Source: Paratinospora sagittata (taxonomy: Eukaryota > Streptophyta > Magnoliopsida > Ranunculales > Menispermaceae). From it: a DNA stretch of 64,000 nt. Shown piece after piece: positions 11,866-23,204 of this stretch (within the stretch, counting starts at the first letter, position 1; every line of letters starts with the position of its first letter). The stretch is from contig CM069593.1 of the NCBI GenBank assembly GCA_035771175.1, forward strand, positions 42,717,741 through 42,781,740, written 5' to 3'. A program made the translations under genes and the position numbers. A model generated the notes under the pieces. The model was not told the DNA's origin, made no database searches, and saw only the letters and a list, made by a program, of their open reading frames with translations.

Positions 11866-12944
11866 GCTGATTACGGAATCAGGATGAATTCAACAACCAT
11901 CACTGTTTTGACAAATACGTTATATCAGTTTACTATTTCAGAACGGATCTTTGCACAAAATCCTTTTCAGATTTATCAGAGATCTTCTCTGATGCATGAA
12001 TCAAGTTTTTTAAAACTTTCCTTATTCATGTAATCAGAAAAGAACCATAATGTTAGTGAAAATTGCAGTTACCATTTTCATATAACATTCTAGCCGTTGT
12101 ATGTAAACGTACACATTGTATTTAAACTTCAAATGTCTAATGGCTATTATCTACTAAGTCTATAAATACCAACACGTTGAATCAAAAAATTTGCCGATAA
12201 TGTTTATTGTGCCAAAAACTTTTTGAATGTTAGTCATTATTCAATCCTTCAAAAGTTTTCAAATGTTCTAAGTTTTCAAAGTATTCTTCAATGATACTTT
12301 ACTTAGTCAAAAGATTTTCATACTGAGCTTCAATTATATTCTATCTTTGAAAATCTATTTGAACTGGTTTCTACTCAAATTCTCAGCACTGATCTATACT
12401 TGATACAATCTTGCTGAAGAAAGAATTTGAGAAATAGTTCATGAGAGATACAGTTGTACTTGATTTCATATCTTAAGTATTGTATCGAACCATATCAGTA
12501 GTTGTGTTAACTACTGAATACTGAACCATAAGTTTTCATGCTTATACATTTTATCTATTTTGAAAATTGTCAGTGTCTGTATATTTACACTAGTCCTACA
12601 TTTTCAACTTCAATGTTTTAATGGTATCATAATGTTTTTGAAGAAGCACTTAATTGATTTACATATCATTCACGTTTTTCGAAACTGCACTTGAGCAATA
12701 CCGAACATTGAAAGGTAAATGACTGTAAGTGTATGTTTCTTAGCATTACATATTCAAATTTATACCTCTTTGTAATGTTATGCATATGAGCTTAATTATA
12801 AAGTGTTCTACTCAGTTAGAACCAACATTATTATTTTGTGTTGTAATGTTGGTGTGTTTCTGGATTGAAACAACCAGGTTAAGAGAATGTAATTCACTTA
12901 ATGATTTCATGGTTGAAATCATGTTAAGGTTCATTTTCACCTGT

Positions 12945-13240
12945 AAGTAGAAAATTCGGTTCATCCTTACCCCATAAAAGAATAGGTTCGTCCTTAATCT
13001 GTAAAAGGATAGGTTATCTCTGAACCTGTAAAAGAGAAACAGTTCATCCTTACCCGTAAAAGGAAAATGGTTCTTCATTATCCCGTAAAAGGAAAACGGT
13101 TCTTCCTGATCCCGTAAAAGGAACATGAGTTTTTTCTCATCTCGAAAAAAGGAAATGCGGTTCACCCTTAGCTCGCAAAAGGATAGGTTTGCCTTGAACC
13201 TGTAAAAGGGCATGTATAATGGTTTGGTTCTCACCCGTAA
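12945..13240 (+). repeat. Tandem array around CCCGTAAAAGGA
   Basis: About nine diverged units of roughly 30-35 bp contain (C)CCGTAAAAGGA followed by a GGTTC(A/T)TCCT-like segment. The array creates a 145-residue open frame on the minus strand (12812-13249) rich in Phe and Arg with a period of about 11 residues. This is repeat translation, not a recognised protein. Confidence 0.6.
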
Positions 13241-14039
13241 GAGAATCAATTAGTGGATTGAGAAAATCTTAATCGGAAGATTAGGTAGTGGACGTAGGCT
13301 TGGCCGAACCACTATAAATTCTAGTGTGTTTTACATTATGCATTTTACTTTATGGTTAGTATGTCCATTTAATTCCAATATACCAATGTATATCACTAAG
13401 TCATTGAAAAAGTTTTAAATTGACCATCACACCCAATTCACCCTCCTCTTGGGTGCACCAGCACGTGCATTGTATATGGTCTTCAGTATAGATGAATTGC
13501 CTGCATCCCTTCGCTTCAGAGCATTCAGTATATCTTTGGGCCTTGCTTAACTCCTGCTCATATCCACAAGCATTTTCATCTCATCCTTTGTCAGTCGGCC
13601 CGCATAAGAGTGCTCTTCGATCCGATCAGCAAGTGGATGATTATGAGTGCTGCAATCCATTATTATCATCCAATCGTCATCAATGGCCAATTTTTGCCCC
13701 CGTAATAAGAATGGACAATTCGTTGAGGTTTCATTGACTTTCTTCTCTCTTGTGTCTTTCAGATTGTACACACCGTACCTCTCACATGCAAGCTTGATTC
13801 TTAATTGCCTACCCTTCATCCCCCCTGCATCTAAGCTCTTGATAACGATAACAAAATCATTTGCATGGCATACTTCTCTTGTCCATGCAATAAGTTCGGC
13901 CTTACTCTTAAATACAATATCGGTTGTGAACTCTTCAGTGTAGTCTCAAACTAATTAATACCAACTCATTGCCAACAATTTTGGATTCATCAAATCTCTC
14001 GTCATCCTGATGAATTACAACTCAATATTAGTATTACAT

Positions 14040-14300
14040 AAAAAAAAAACAAAAAAATACCAAAAATACGGTCGGACAGATGCTTTATGTTCGACTAAAC
14101 AGAGTCGGACAGAAAGCTTCTGTTTGACTGAACATTGTCGAACAAAAATGTTTTGTCTGATTCTGACAGGTCCGACACAACGTTTTGTCATCATCTATTT
14201 TTTTCTGTCCAACTCCTCTTGGACAGACAGTGAGTGGTATGTCCGACCTTTATAGGTCGGGCATGAGACTTTCTGTCCGTCGATGAGGAGTTAGACAGAA
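14040..14300. repeat. GTCGGACAG-type subterminal repeats of the MULE
   Basis: GTCGGACAG, TCCGACC and TCTGTCC motifs recur in both orientations between the transposase and the right end of the MULE. The same motif set (GTCCGACC, GATCGGAC, GGTCGGAC) occurs inside the small related element at 58336-59328, so these are subterminal motifs of one transposon family. Transposase binding is an inference. Confidence 0.45.
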
Positions 14301-14995
14301 TAATTCCATAGGAAATTTTCTAGGTTTCGAAATTTATTTTCGCCCCGTTTTCACTTCGATTTTACGTTTGTTTTTGAAATAAAAATAGCGTAGATACCAA
14401 ATGCACGTAACGTATTGGGTGAAGAACGGCTTGAATCCCTTTCCATTGTAGGTCGAACGGCTTGCTTGATGGTGCACACTTCCAACACTTTGAACACTTT
14501 CCTAATGACTTGCGAATACTTTAAATTGAAAGAAACCACTTGCAAACAGTTCAAGACGTGCTTTTGATTTGAAAAATACACTAAAATCACAAACTTGAAG
14601 ATTGAGATTTGTTGGAGAGCTGAATAGTTGAAGGATTTAGGGTAGAGAGTTGGATGGTTAATGGGTGGGTAAAGAGAGAGGTGGAAGGGTTTAAAGGGTT
14701 TAATAGTTGTCATTTTTAATAACTTCACATGTGGTTGAAGAGATAGGAAATGTGGGTGAAAATAGCCAGATCCAAAAAAAAAATAATTAAAAAAATAAAA
14801 ACAAACAAAATTAGCTTATAAATGCAATATTGGGCCCAAGACCAACATTATATATGGCCCAAGATCAACGTTCCATCTTGCAGAGAATGATGGAATTGCT
14901 AGTTGCGTCCATGAACCATTATTGTCATCGACTTAAATGGCCTAGCTAGTCCTCTAAAAGTTATTTTCCTCCACACTAAACCCAAAATCCTACCA

Positions 14996-15175
14996 ATGGT
15001 AGCTCATTTGGTGAGGCGTCTACGTCCCTTCATATATATATATGAGATGGAGGTTCAAATTTAAATTGTTGTGCCCCTTTTGAAGACATGTTGTGGCCTT
15101 ATTGATTGGGATTGTCCTTATATACCTTTGAATGATATGGAATGATCTAATGTAAGATAAAAAAATAAAAAATAA
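14996..15175 (+). mobile_element. tRNA-derived SINE candidate
   Basis: It starts with an A-box-like TAGCTCATTTGG, has a B-box-like GAGGTTCAAATTT about 50 bp later, and ends in an A-rich tail (GATAAAAAAATAAAAAATAAAAA). Head, spacing and tail fit a plant SINE of about 175 bp. No certain target-site duplication was found. Confidence 0.5.
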
Positions 15176-15304
15176 AAACTTTGCAAAACCCATGTACCAT
15201 CACAAAAGAATTTTTTTTTTTTTTTTAATAATTGCCAATAAATATTAGGTCTTCATCATGAGCTTACCACGTTTTCCATGCTCACTTTTGAAAAAAGAAA
15301 AAAA

Positions 15305-15474
15305 AATGCTAATGAAACACAATGATGAAATCTCGGGTAAAAACTCAAGTTTTATACTTCTATTGGATCATATAAGAATGTACACGTATAATTGATACAT
15401 CACCATGTGATCTAATAGACGTGAAAAAGTTTGAGTTTTCACCCGAATTTTCATGGGCATGTATCTATAGCAAC
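15305..15474. mobile_element. Fold-back MITE candidate
   Basis: The left half (ATCTCGGGTAAAAACTCAAG, then CTATTGGATCA) is the imperfect reverse complement of the right half (TGATCTAATAG, then TTTGAGTTTTCACCCGAAT). The whole unit of about 170 bp could fold into one hairpin. No open frame is present. Confidence 0.5.
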
Positions 15475-16146
15475 ACCCTTTATATATAAAAGTTGCAAGT
15501 TATATCAAACCAAGATGCCTTTGTGTAAACACACACTTACCTATATATATATACTACAAAAAATAGAAATGAGCACGTTTTCATTAGAAGCTGGTGGCTC
15601 AAATTCATTACAAGTAGTAAACGCACGTTTTGCTCGTGTTATTTTGTGTCATAGTCTTCGAATGAAAACTTTAAACGTGCGTGATAGATACTTGACTGCA
15701 TGTCAAACAAAATGTTTTCTCAAACTGATGGCCTCATGGGGGTTTTTGCTGAGGTATAGTTGATGAAAAAAAAATTTAATAAAATAAGAAGACAAAACTT
15801 TTATTTATCATTTTACACTAGTTTTACCATCTTGGCTGCTAATTGATTTTTTTTTTTTTTTTCAAATAAGACATGAAAACTCCTTTTCAAAGGGCCACTT
15901 TGACATCCAATTGGTAGTTAATGTGGCAAAATTACTGTAAAATGGCGAATAAAAGTTTTTTCTCCTTATTTGAGCAAATATTTTTTTAATCAAACTGCAA
16001 AAACGCCGATGCACTGATAAGTAAGAAGACAAAAAGACTCTTGTTTGTATTAGTTCCGTGAAAGAGTAAAAAACGGACTGACGTAACGATGAAGTTTCCA
16101 TCGTTGGCCAACTCCATCTATATATCAAATATATACACTGTATCTA

Positions 16147-16185
<39 letters not shown>

Positions 16186-17806
16186 CATATAACTAGTGGA
16201 AATGCATGTGTTTTATACCTAATTTTATTATTAATTTTTTTAATAAAAAAATAAATATGTATATCTTTTGTATATTTAAAATGGGTTAATTTTATTAAAA
16301 TATAAAAGGTCGAAATTAGAAAAGCCTCAAATCCAAAGGAGGTGCTAGTTGTACCACCAAATTTTTTTGAACACACCTACAACAATTTTTATTTTTATTT
16401 TTATATTTACAAAAAAAAAAACTTTTTATAAATTGACTTTAATAATTGTTACTTTTTAAAAACTCACAAATATTTCGAAAATTCTCTATTCCCACACATA
16501 TGCATGCGCACTCAGCTTTCAAATCATTATCCTATTTTAAAAATAATATTAAAATTATTGTTGTTAATTAATAATTTTTGTTATAAGAAGATATAAGAAA
16601 TGTGAATTTGAGAAGGAAACAGCTGGTGGAAGGATGAATTAAATTAGATGAAAGATTTGGTGAAGATGGATGAGTTTGAAGATGAAGAGGCTGCAAGTGG
16701 GTGGGAGTAAAACTATTGAGAGAATGGATGAGCAATAGTGAAAATTAAAAGGTACCAAAGGAAAATATACAAAAAAAAAAAAAAAAAAAATTATGAGAAA
16801 TAAAGGAATACACCTTGGTGGAAGAAAAAAGAAAAGGTCGTTCATCAAAAACATTCTTAATCTAGAAACATGCTTTGGAAAATGATCCTCCTTAGTACCT
16901 CGGCCTTGTTGATAAGGATGCGGGGGAGATTTTAAGGTCATTTTTGGCCCCCCGGTTGTTCTGTATATTCATTTACTTTACCAAAAAAAAACATGCATGA
17001 AAAGTGAAAAATAATTAAAATACTAAATGACTAATTTACCCTTATTAATAATAAAAGTATACGATTTGATAAAAACTTAAGATAAGTTTTTCAAAGCCAT
17101 TTTGGATGGTATTCTCATTATAATAGAAACATTATTAATAATTTATTCTTTATCTTGAAGTCCAATTTAGAAATTTGCTCCATGAAGTGTTTCTACTTTA
17201 CAACTATTAGATTATCGTATACAACTTTCTAGCTAGAATCGCGAACCATTTGCACTGCATATTGTTCAAACATCTTTGCCCTCCCCTAAAGGGGAAGGTT
17301 CGAAACTCTCTCAGGATATGTGCAGGGGAGAGACCCCTCTTCTAGTAGTATCTTTCGCCCAATGTGCTAATTATTTGGGTCTAGGTCCCATAGGCTTCTT
17401 GTCACAGCTCTCGGGCAAAGGTTTACCTTTTATCATATATCCAAAACTCATTAAAAACAAAAGAAAAAAGAAAATTCTGGAATCATTAATCACTACAAAT
17501 GACATTTGACAGTTTTCAAAAATTTGTTTATGAAGTGCCATGACAATAATAAGTTCGGGAGTGACAAATTTGGGACGGTGTGTCCATGAGTATTTTGAGA
17601 TATTAATATAACTAAATATATGTTGTGATATTGATCTTGTGAAATAAGTTCAAAGATACAAGGAATAATTCAAAATTCTGTTGGAAGTATTAAGAATAAA
17701 TTTTTATCACTTATGTCATCATATTTATAACATATGATAGCAATCTCCACAGATTATATGACTTTTAATTTAATTAACTAAGCGAATCCCCATGCTGAGT
17801 GGAGTC
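15475..17806. other. AT-rich intergenic DNA
   Basis: No gene is recognised. It contains a (TA)n run at 16151-16179, several poly-A/T tracts, and a more GC-rich patch near 17275-17420 with a GGTTCGAAAC motif that might be a SINE remnant. Short open frames here, including a Phe-rich one on the minus strand at 16639-16941, come from homopolymer tracts. Confidence 0.5.
16151..16179. repeat. (TA)n microsatellite
   Basis: Uninterrupted TA dinucleotide run of about 29 bp. Confidence 0.95.
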
Positions 17807-18021
17807 TGTTCGCTGGTAGATCTACCTGCTACAACCAAGAAAATAAGAACAGAGAACACAAACAAGAAAATAGAATAAAAAATTATATTTCATTAACTAA
17901 AAAGAACTGAACAAACAAATATATATACACAATGAATATAACTATAATGCCAACTCATCACTAGACTAGCTAACAATTTACAACTAATTAACAATATCAG
18001 TTAGCTAATTAATAGTGTACA
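17807..18021 (-). repeat. 3' LTR of the copia element
   Basis: 215 bp, TG...CA on the minus strand, next to the polypurine tract. It is nearly identical to the LTR at 18900-19127 but lacks a 17 bp segment present there (a partial duplication of AGCTCATCAC) and has other small indels. Confidence 0.9.
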
Positions 18022-18030
18022 TCCCCCCCT
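18022..18030 (-). promoter_or_regulatory. Polypurine tract of the copia element
   Basis: On the minus strand a run of G (AGGGGGGG) stands directly before the LTR start TGTACACT. Confidence 0.8.
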
Positions 18031-18031
18031 T

Positions 18032-18660
18032 CAAGTTGGAACTCGGTGAAAATCAAACAAGCCCAACTTGGACAAAAGATTAGAAAAGATAGGAGATGAC
18101 AAGGACTTAGTAAACAAGTCAGCTAGCTGCAACTTGGAAAAAACATGTGTAGGAAGAATGAAGCCCTGCTTGAATTTGTCCCGAACAAGATGACAATCAA
18201 TCTCCAAAGTGTTTAGTTCTCTCATGAAACACAAGATTGGCTACAATATGTAGAGCAACTTGATTGTCGCACCAAAGAGTAATGGGTAATGAAGATGGCA
18301 AACCAAAATCCTGCATAATATAAGAAATCCACTGCAATTCATACACAGTTGAAGCCACACTCCTGTATTCAGATTCAGCAGAAGATCTAGATATTGTAGT
18401 TTGCTTCTTTGTCTTCCAAGAAATCAAGGCTGGACCGAAGAAAATGCAAAAACCAGCCGCAGATCTGTGAGTATCTAAACAAGAAGCCAATCCGCGTCAG
18501 AATAAGCTTGCAATTGTAAAGAAGAATCAACAGGAGAGAATAGGCCCTTGGAGGGACAACCTTTGAGATACCGTAAAACATGTGTGGCAGCATCCCAATG
18601 ACATTGACATGGAGCATGTACAAATTGGCTTAATTGTTGTACACTATAAGTAATATCTTA
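18032..18660 (-). pseudogene. copia pol 3' end: RT tail and RNase H
   Basis: The minus strand encodes the end of a Ty1/copia polyprotein: the RT tail (HVLRYLKGCPSKGLF-like at about 18600-18550), then RNase H with SWKTKKQTTISRSSAESEYR and LWCDNQVALHI, and the end ADLFTKSLSS...LGLFDFHRVPT with its stop near 18031. One frame slip near 18490 (in the DADW-ASCLD stretch) and another near 18210 (after FHERTKH) break it. Everything upstream of the RT tail has been deleted. Confidence 0.88.
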
Positions 18661-18887
18661 GCTTTAAACCTTTACTAATTATTACAAGCTGTATTTCTTA
18701 GCTTTAAATCGGAAACTAAGATTATAGGATCAAACAACTCGTTTTAATCCCACGCGTTTACGAAGAGTTGGTTCTCCCCTTTATGCTCCGTTAAGGTTTC
18801 AAAAATCTAAAACCAGTAACTTCAATGTTCTCTCCAAAATCTTTGATCGGAACATCTCTAATTCTCATCAAGCTGATTGACCACGAC

Positions 18888-18899
18888 GCTCTGATACCA
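18888..18899 (-). promoter_or_regulatory. Primer binding site, tRNA-Met(i)
   Basis: TGGTATCAGAGC on the minus strand directly follows the 5' LTR end. It is the standard PBS of plant copia elements, complementary to the 3' end of initiator methionine tRNA. Confidence 0.9.
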
Positions 18900-19127
18900 T
18901 GTTCGCTGGTAGATCTACTTGCTACAACCAAAAAAACAAGAACAGAGGACGGGAACAAGAAAATAGAAAGATTATTTTTCATTAACTAAAAAGAACTGAA
19001 CAAACAAATATATATACACAATGAATATAACTATAATGCCAGCTCATCACAAATGTAAGCTCATCACTAGACTAGCTAACAATTTACAATTAATTAACAA
19101 TATCAGTTAGCTAATTAATAGTGTACA
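18900..19127 (-). repeat. 5' LTR of the copia element
   Basis: 228 bp LTR, upstream in element sense, directly followed by the PBS and flanked outside by the GAGTC duplication. Confidence 0.9.
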
Positions 19128-19132
19128 GAGTC

Positions 19133-21044
19133 ACAAGCAATGTGCAAGGTTAATTAATAACCACTCTTGTAAAGTAGCGAACTGCTTTTCATTCACTGTT
19201 TAGAGATATAGGCAGAGACTCGTCTAGTATAAACTAGATCAGTTCCTAAGCAGATCAAAGACAAAAATTGTAGATCAAGGCTAGAGTTTTATGTTATGTC
19301 CTTAAGACAATTTTGTCCAACCAAGGTGCCACAATTGTTTCTAGAAACACTACAATAATCAAGATATTTGAACCATTGCCATTAATAAACTCTCATAAAA
19401 TAAATGTGAAAATAGAGAAGAATGAACGAGGAGGAAATTTTAAGAATTTTGATATTTTTTGATGATTTTTCTAAGGTCTGGAGGGGCCTATATATAAGTT
19501 TTTAATAGCAGTACAAGGTGTCCGTTTATGCACCGTCAAAGATCACGTTTGATCGCAGTTAGATGTGATCGACGTACTCAATCGTATATCATTGGACCGT
19601 GCTCGATCAATATAGGTGTGATCTAACGGTTTCCATCCCGAACTATTATATCAATGCACTCGATCCCGCACCGTTGGATCGCGCTTGATCACAACGGATA
19701 CAATCCAACGTCTCCAATCGCTCGATCAAGTTCATCGAATCTAGATGTACTGACCATTCATTGTATTTGGACATCCCCAATGAACGTTCCATATTCCTCC
19801 TCCACAGATTATCTGATCCTCATTAGCTCCTCACGATAATGTGAAGTGCAAAGCATTGTGCGCACAATGTGCCCTAAGTCACCCAATCACCTTTTCGCAT
19901 ATATATGCGCACGCACTCACCCATAAGGCTTTGTTTTTATACCTTGAATGCTAAGACATGTGTAGTTATATAGTTATCTCTTATATACTGAGATTTGTTT
20001 TTCTAGTTTTCTCATGTGGGACAAAACTTATTTTACACATTATACACAACCTTTAACATACCAACTAAACTATTTTGGTTTCAATTTCGTATTCATATTA
20101 AAATGAGTACTATGGCCAAATAATTATATATTCTTAATTTTTACATATTCGAAATTAATCTTTCACTTGGTCTCCACCAAAAATTACATACTGATCTCAC
20201 TTTAAACTTGGTTCAAAGTTAGTGAAAAATCATGTTTTTTTTTTGTTTTTTGAGAGAGAGAGTGAAAAAATTCTTGTCATAATACCCATTTTCTAACATT
20301 ATAATTAGTAATTGATTATGATGAAGTTGATTGGAACACAAAGACCAAGCATGAGGAATTCAAGTCTGGATCACTTTGGGACAGACAACGCCCCAAAAAT
20401 TATTTCATCTAGGCCATAACCCAATTGCACTTTGTCCAAATTTTATGCGTTGCCTTGATATGTTTGGTGTTTGTTTGATGGTTGTTTAATGTTTGTATAG
20501 TTGATGCTTGATAATGTATATAAATATGTGTATCATAAATTGTATATGGGTCATGTTAAATTAAATTATAATGCATATGTTATTATTTATGCATAGGCTC
20601 ATTAAACCACTGAAACCTTTGCGAGGTAGGTCCACTGGATCATGTCTAGCTAGGCCTGTCTCCTTTCTCTGAAGAAGTTATGTTTGATCTACCTGTTCTT
20701 TTTGCTCTTGGCAAAAGAAATTCATTTAGCACTTGTTCTTCCGGTGTCCTATTTCCAATTTGATATATATCTGGCAAGGGGTTGTGCGAAATTATTTTCC
20801 CCTAAGAAGGACAAGCATATCGTTGGTAAGAGAGCATCGGGGGACTAAATTCTCAGTAGGAAAAACTAAATAATTTTAATATAAAGTAAATAAATCAGAA
20901 AGAGGTTAACGATGTGAGGAAGCATTCCACGATTCAGTGTTTCACATATTCATCGTGAGACTTATTACATAATTATTTAACACTTGCGGAACTTGATATA
21001 TACAATAATCGTCTAAGAAATGGTCTCAAATGTTTTAGTCAAAA

Positions 21045-21075
<31 letters not shown>

Positions 21076-22180
21076 TGACTTCGAGTTCTTCCAAAAGAAA
21101 AAAAGAAAAAAATTATGACTTTTAGGCTAATGGGGTAAAGTCTACCATTAGTTCAATGGGAGATTTTGGATTGTGTTATATATTCTAGCTAGGGCTGCAA
21201 AATGGGCAACAATATAGAGTGGAAGGTCTCTCCTATGCTTCCTATACCTCTTTACTATGTTTATGATGCATGAATGTAAGAATTAATCTAGGTACTGTGC
21301 GCGTGATAGATTTGTCCAATCTAGAGAGAGAGAGAGAGTAGAACTTCTCTAGGTGAATTTTCCAAGTCACATCCTCGTAACATGCACTTGCCTCTCAAGA
21401 TTTTGTCGCCAACTAATGTATATATACTTGGAATTCTTTCTGATTCTTTTAATGAAAACTTTATCAGTGGTCAAATAGGCGGATTGCGAGCCATCATGCA
21501 TAAGTGCTCGCCGCCCATCTTATATACATGCTTGAACTCAAGGCAAGGATGTTGGGTATATATTTATAACTTAGGTCACATAAGTCAACATGCCTACCAA
21601 ATCAACATATATATATATATAATAGTTTTTTTAGGGTTACTATTGCTTATTAGCATTGAAGAATCAATTTCATACACTACAATTAATGAAGCTTTAATTA
21701 TCGAAGCTAAAAACACCAATCTTTGACACGTGTGCACATACAAGTTAACAAATAAATAAAATAAAATAATTGGCAAAATAAATTTGAGGTTATAGACAAA
21801 ATATGAGTCATTGCAATACTTTTATACTTTTCTTTGATAACATGATTATTGTGTAGTATCAAAAGAAAATAGTAAAATAAATAAGCAACTACACTTTTAT
21901 GTATCAACTTAGCCTTAGACAGGGAAAAGTGGAAGAAACAAGTTTATGTAACTGACTCATGTAACTAGATATAAGGATTAGTCAGGTTTAGTTAAAAACA
22001 TATACTGCATTCATTTTTAGGTAATTACTTGGGGTATTTGGAGTAGCTTACATACACCGATTAATCCCAAGGACAAGCCCCAATGAGGTGGCAGACAATG
22101 GCATTCTATTCCCTATGAGTACGTAAAAGATTTTTCTCAAGCAAAGGCCACGTTCACCCCTCTTGGTGACGAGACTCCAA
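19133..22180. other. AT-rich intergenic DNA
   Basis: No gene recognised. 19500-19740 is unusual in repeated GATC-containing words (TCGATC, TTGATCGC, CGATCAAG) and may be an old repeat. An AT run lies at 21053-21077 and a GA run near 21321-21339. The 114-residue open frame at 21382-21726 has no recognisable domain and a non-protein-like composition. Confidence 0.45.
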
Positions 22181-22189
22181 CTCATATCC

Positions 22190-22394
22190 TAATAGTTTTT
22201 ATTTTTTATTTTTTTTTGAGGTCAACGGGTCGGGTATCAAGAGTCTTTGGTTTTTCTTACTAGTTCCTCGGGGACACGGTCATAAACACCCTTAGAACTA
22301 TTGGCCAACATATTGGTGGATGACATTAATCTTGATTCAAACTCTCTACTTCAAAATTGGGGGCGCTTCACTGAGTCAACCCACCGTTGGTTTA
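22190..22394 (-). mobile_element. SINE family copy 1 (minus strand)
   Basis: On the minus strand the unit begins ACCAACGGTGGGTTGACTCA (A-box-like TGACTCAGTGA), has a B-box-like GAGTTTGAATCAAG, and ends in an A/T-rich tail (poly-T on the plus strand at 22197-22217). Matching units at 28093-28303 and 29430-30256 share the ACTAGTTCCTC and CCGTTGGTT blocks. Confidence 0.6.
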
Positions 22395-22399
22395 TCTTA

Positions 22400-23204
22400 A
22401 GAGATTATGAGTATAAACTCTAATCACTTTGTCATCTTCTTTGGTATTTATACTATATTCATTGAGATACAGAACACATTAGTCTAACAATTATAATAGT
22501 ATAATATAAATGTGTAGGTACTTATACCTTCCCCGTAATTAAAATTAGAACCGAACCCACATCCTGACCTACGGTCGAACCACCGGCTGCGCCAACCAAC
22601 CAGTAGCACGCTTTTTTTGACTTCCCACACCCGGAACCTACACCATGCGCCATGCATGCGTTACACCAATACATTTCTACTAAAGTCATCCACACAGGTA
22701 CAGAGTACCGAGCAACGCAGTGAAACACAGAGGATCCATGTAACCCAACCCTTTCATTTTTAGCTACGTGTCTGACCTCCTCACGCATTCACACCCCTTA
22801 CCAAACCCAACCAGCTAAAAAAAATAAATTACTAATAATAAAATGAAATAATTATAGTCTATTTCAGCAATGGCGTGGACAAATCCGTGTCCCTTTATCC
22901 AATAGAAAAAACAGACGCTTTGACCTCAGTCAATCCCTCTCGCATCCGCCCCTGGTATTCTAATTCCCCAATTCAAACAAATCAAACAATAAAATTTCAA
23001 TAAAATATTTTCTCTTCTATTAATAATAATTATATTTCAATTTTTTCTTAAAAAAAAAAAAAAAAAACTACGCGAGATCAGAATCAAGAAGAATCCGCTC
23101 TACATTTCTTCCTCCAACCAACAAATGCATCATTCACTAATCAAAATTCAAGCTTACAATAACTACAACAAGAACAAGAACAACAGAAGCAGCGATGAGA
23201 TCGA
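22400..23204. other. Downstream flank of the ARGOS gene
   Basis: Probably holds the 3' UTR of the ARGOS gene (roughly 23050-23204 on the minus strand). 22540-22640 read on the minus strand has A-box-like TTGGCGCAGCCGG and B-box-like GGGTTCGGTTC, a weak SINE candidate. The 88-residue minus-strand frame at 22522-22788 is not recognised as a protein. Confidence 0.35.

Larger units (their letters stand above)
10668..13459. mobile_element. 2.8 kb unclassified non-coding insertion with 7 bp TSD
   Basis: The insertion is bounded by AGCACGT at 10661-10667 and 13460-13466. Removing it rejoins the MULE reading across the join ...KTIYNARAK... . On the minus strand it starts GGTGCACCCAAGAGGAGGG and ends TATACCTAGGG. 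No transposase, gag or pol is visible. Inside are two tandem-repeat blocks (11220-11865 and 12945-13240). TGGTTCGGCCAAGCC near 13290-13310 resembles sequence I associate with repetitive plant insertions, but I cannot name the family. A non-autonomous DNA transposon or a decayed LTR derivative are both possible. Confidence 0.65.
9993..14773 (-). pseudogene. Mutator-like (MULE) transposase pseudogene, split and truncated
   Basis: On the minus strand a FAR1-type DNA-binding domain is read at about 13930-13500 (NCPFLLRGQKL, THNHPL, YAGRLT). After a 2.8 kb insertion the MULE transposase core continues at 10660-10201 (KVLIMDCTYKTNIYRYSL, then GVTSTHLTFLVA; the catalytic Asp of MDCTYKTN is kept) and a C-terminal fragment at 10145-9993 (WHGLVDSETEEQYKKHW). 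Several stops and frameshifts break it, and an LTR cuts off the C-terminus at 9992. The right end (14700-14773) has terminal-repeat-like sequence shared with the small element at 58336-59328. Related transposases were domesticated in plants as FHY3/FAR1, but this copy is clearly dead. Confidence 0.82.
17807..19127 (-). mobile_element. Internally deleted Ty1/copia element with both LTRs
   Basis: On the minus strand: 5' LTR 19127-18900, PBS 18899-18888 (TGGTATCAGAGC, matching initiator tRNA-Met), a short internal part joined to the end of pol (RT tail plus RNase H), a G-rich polypurine tract (18030-18022), then the 3' LTR 18021-17807. The LTRs start TGTACACTATT and end CAGCGAACA. GAGTC lies at both flanks (17802-17806 and 19128-19132), a perfect 5 bp target-site duplication. 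At 1.3 kb it lacks gag, protease, integrase and most of RT. It resembles a small deletion derivative that may be or have been mobilised in trans (inference). Confidence 0.9.

Noticed and set aside
16639..16941. 100-codon minus-strand frame with a Phe-rich stretch
   Set aside because: It arises from a poly-A tract near 16771-16791 and has no domain.
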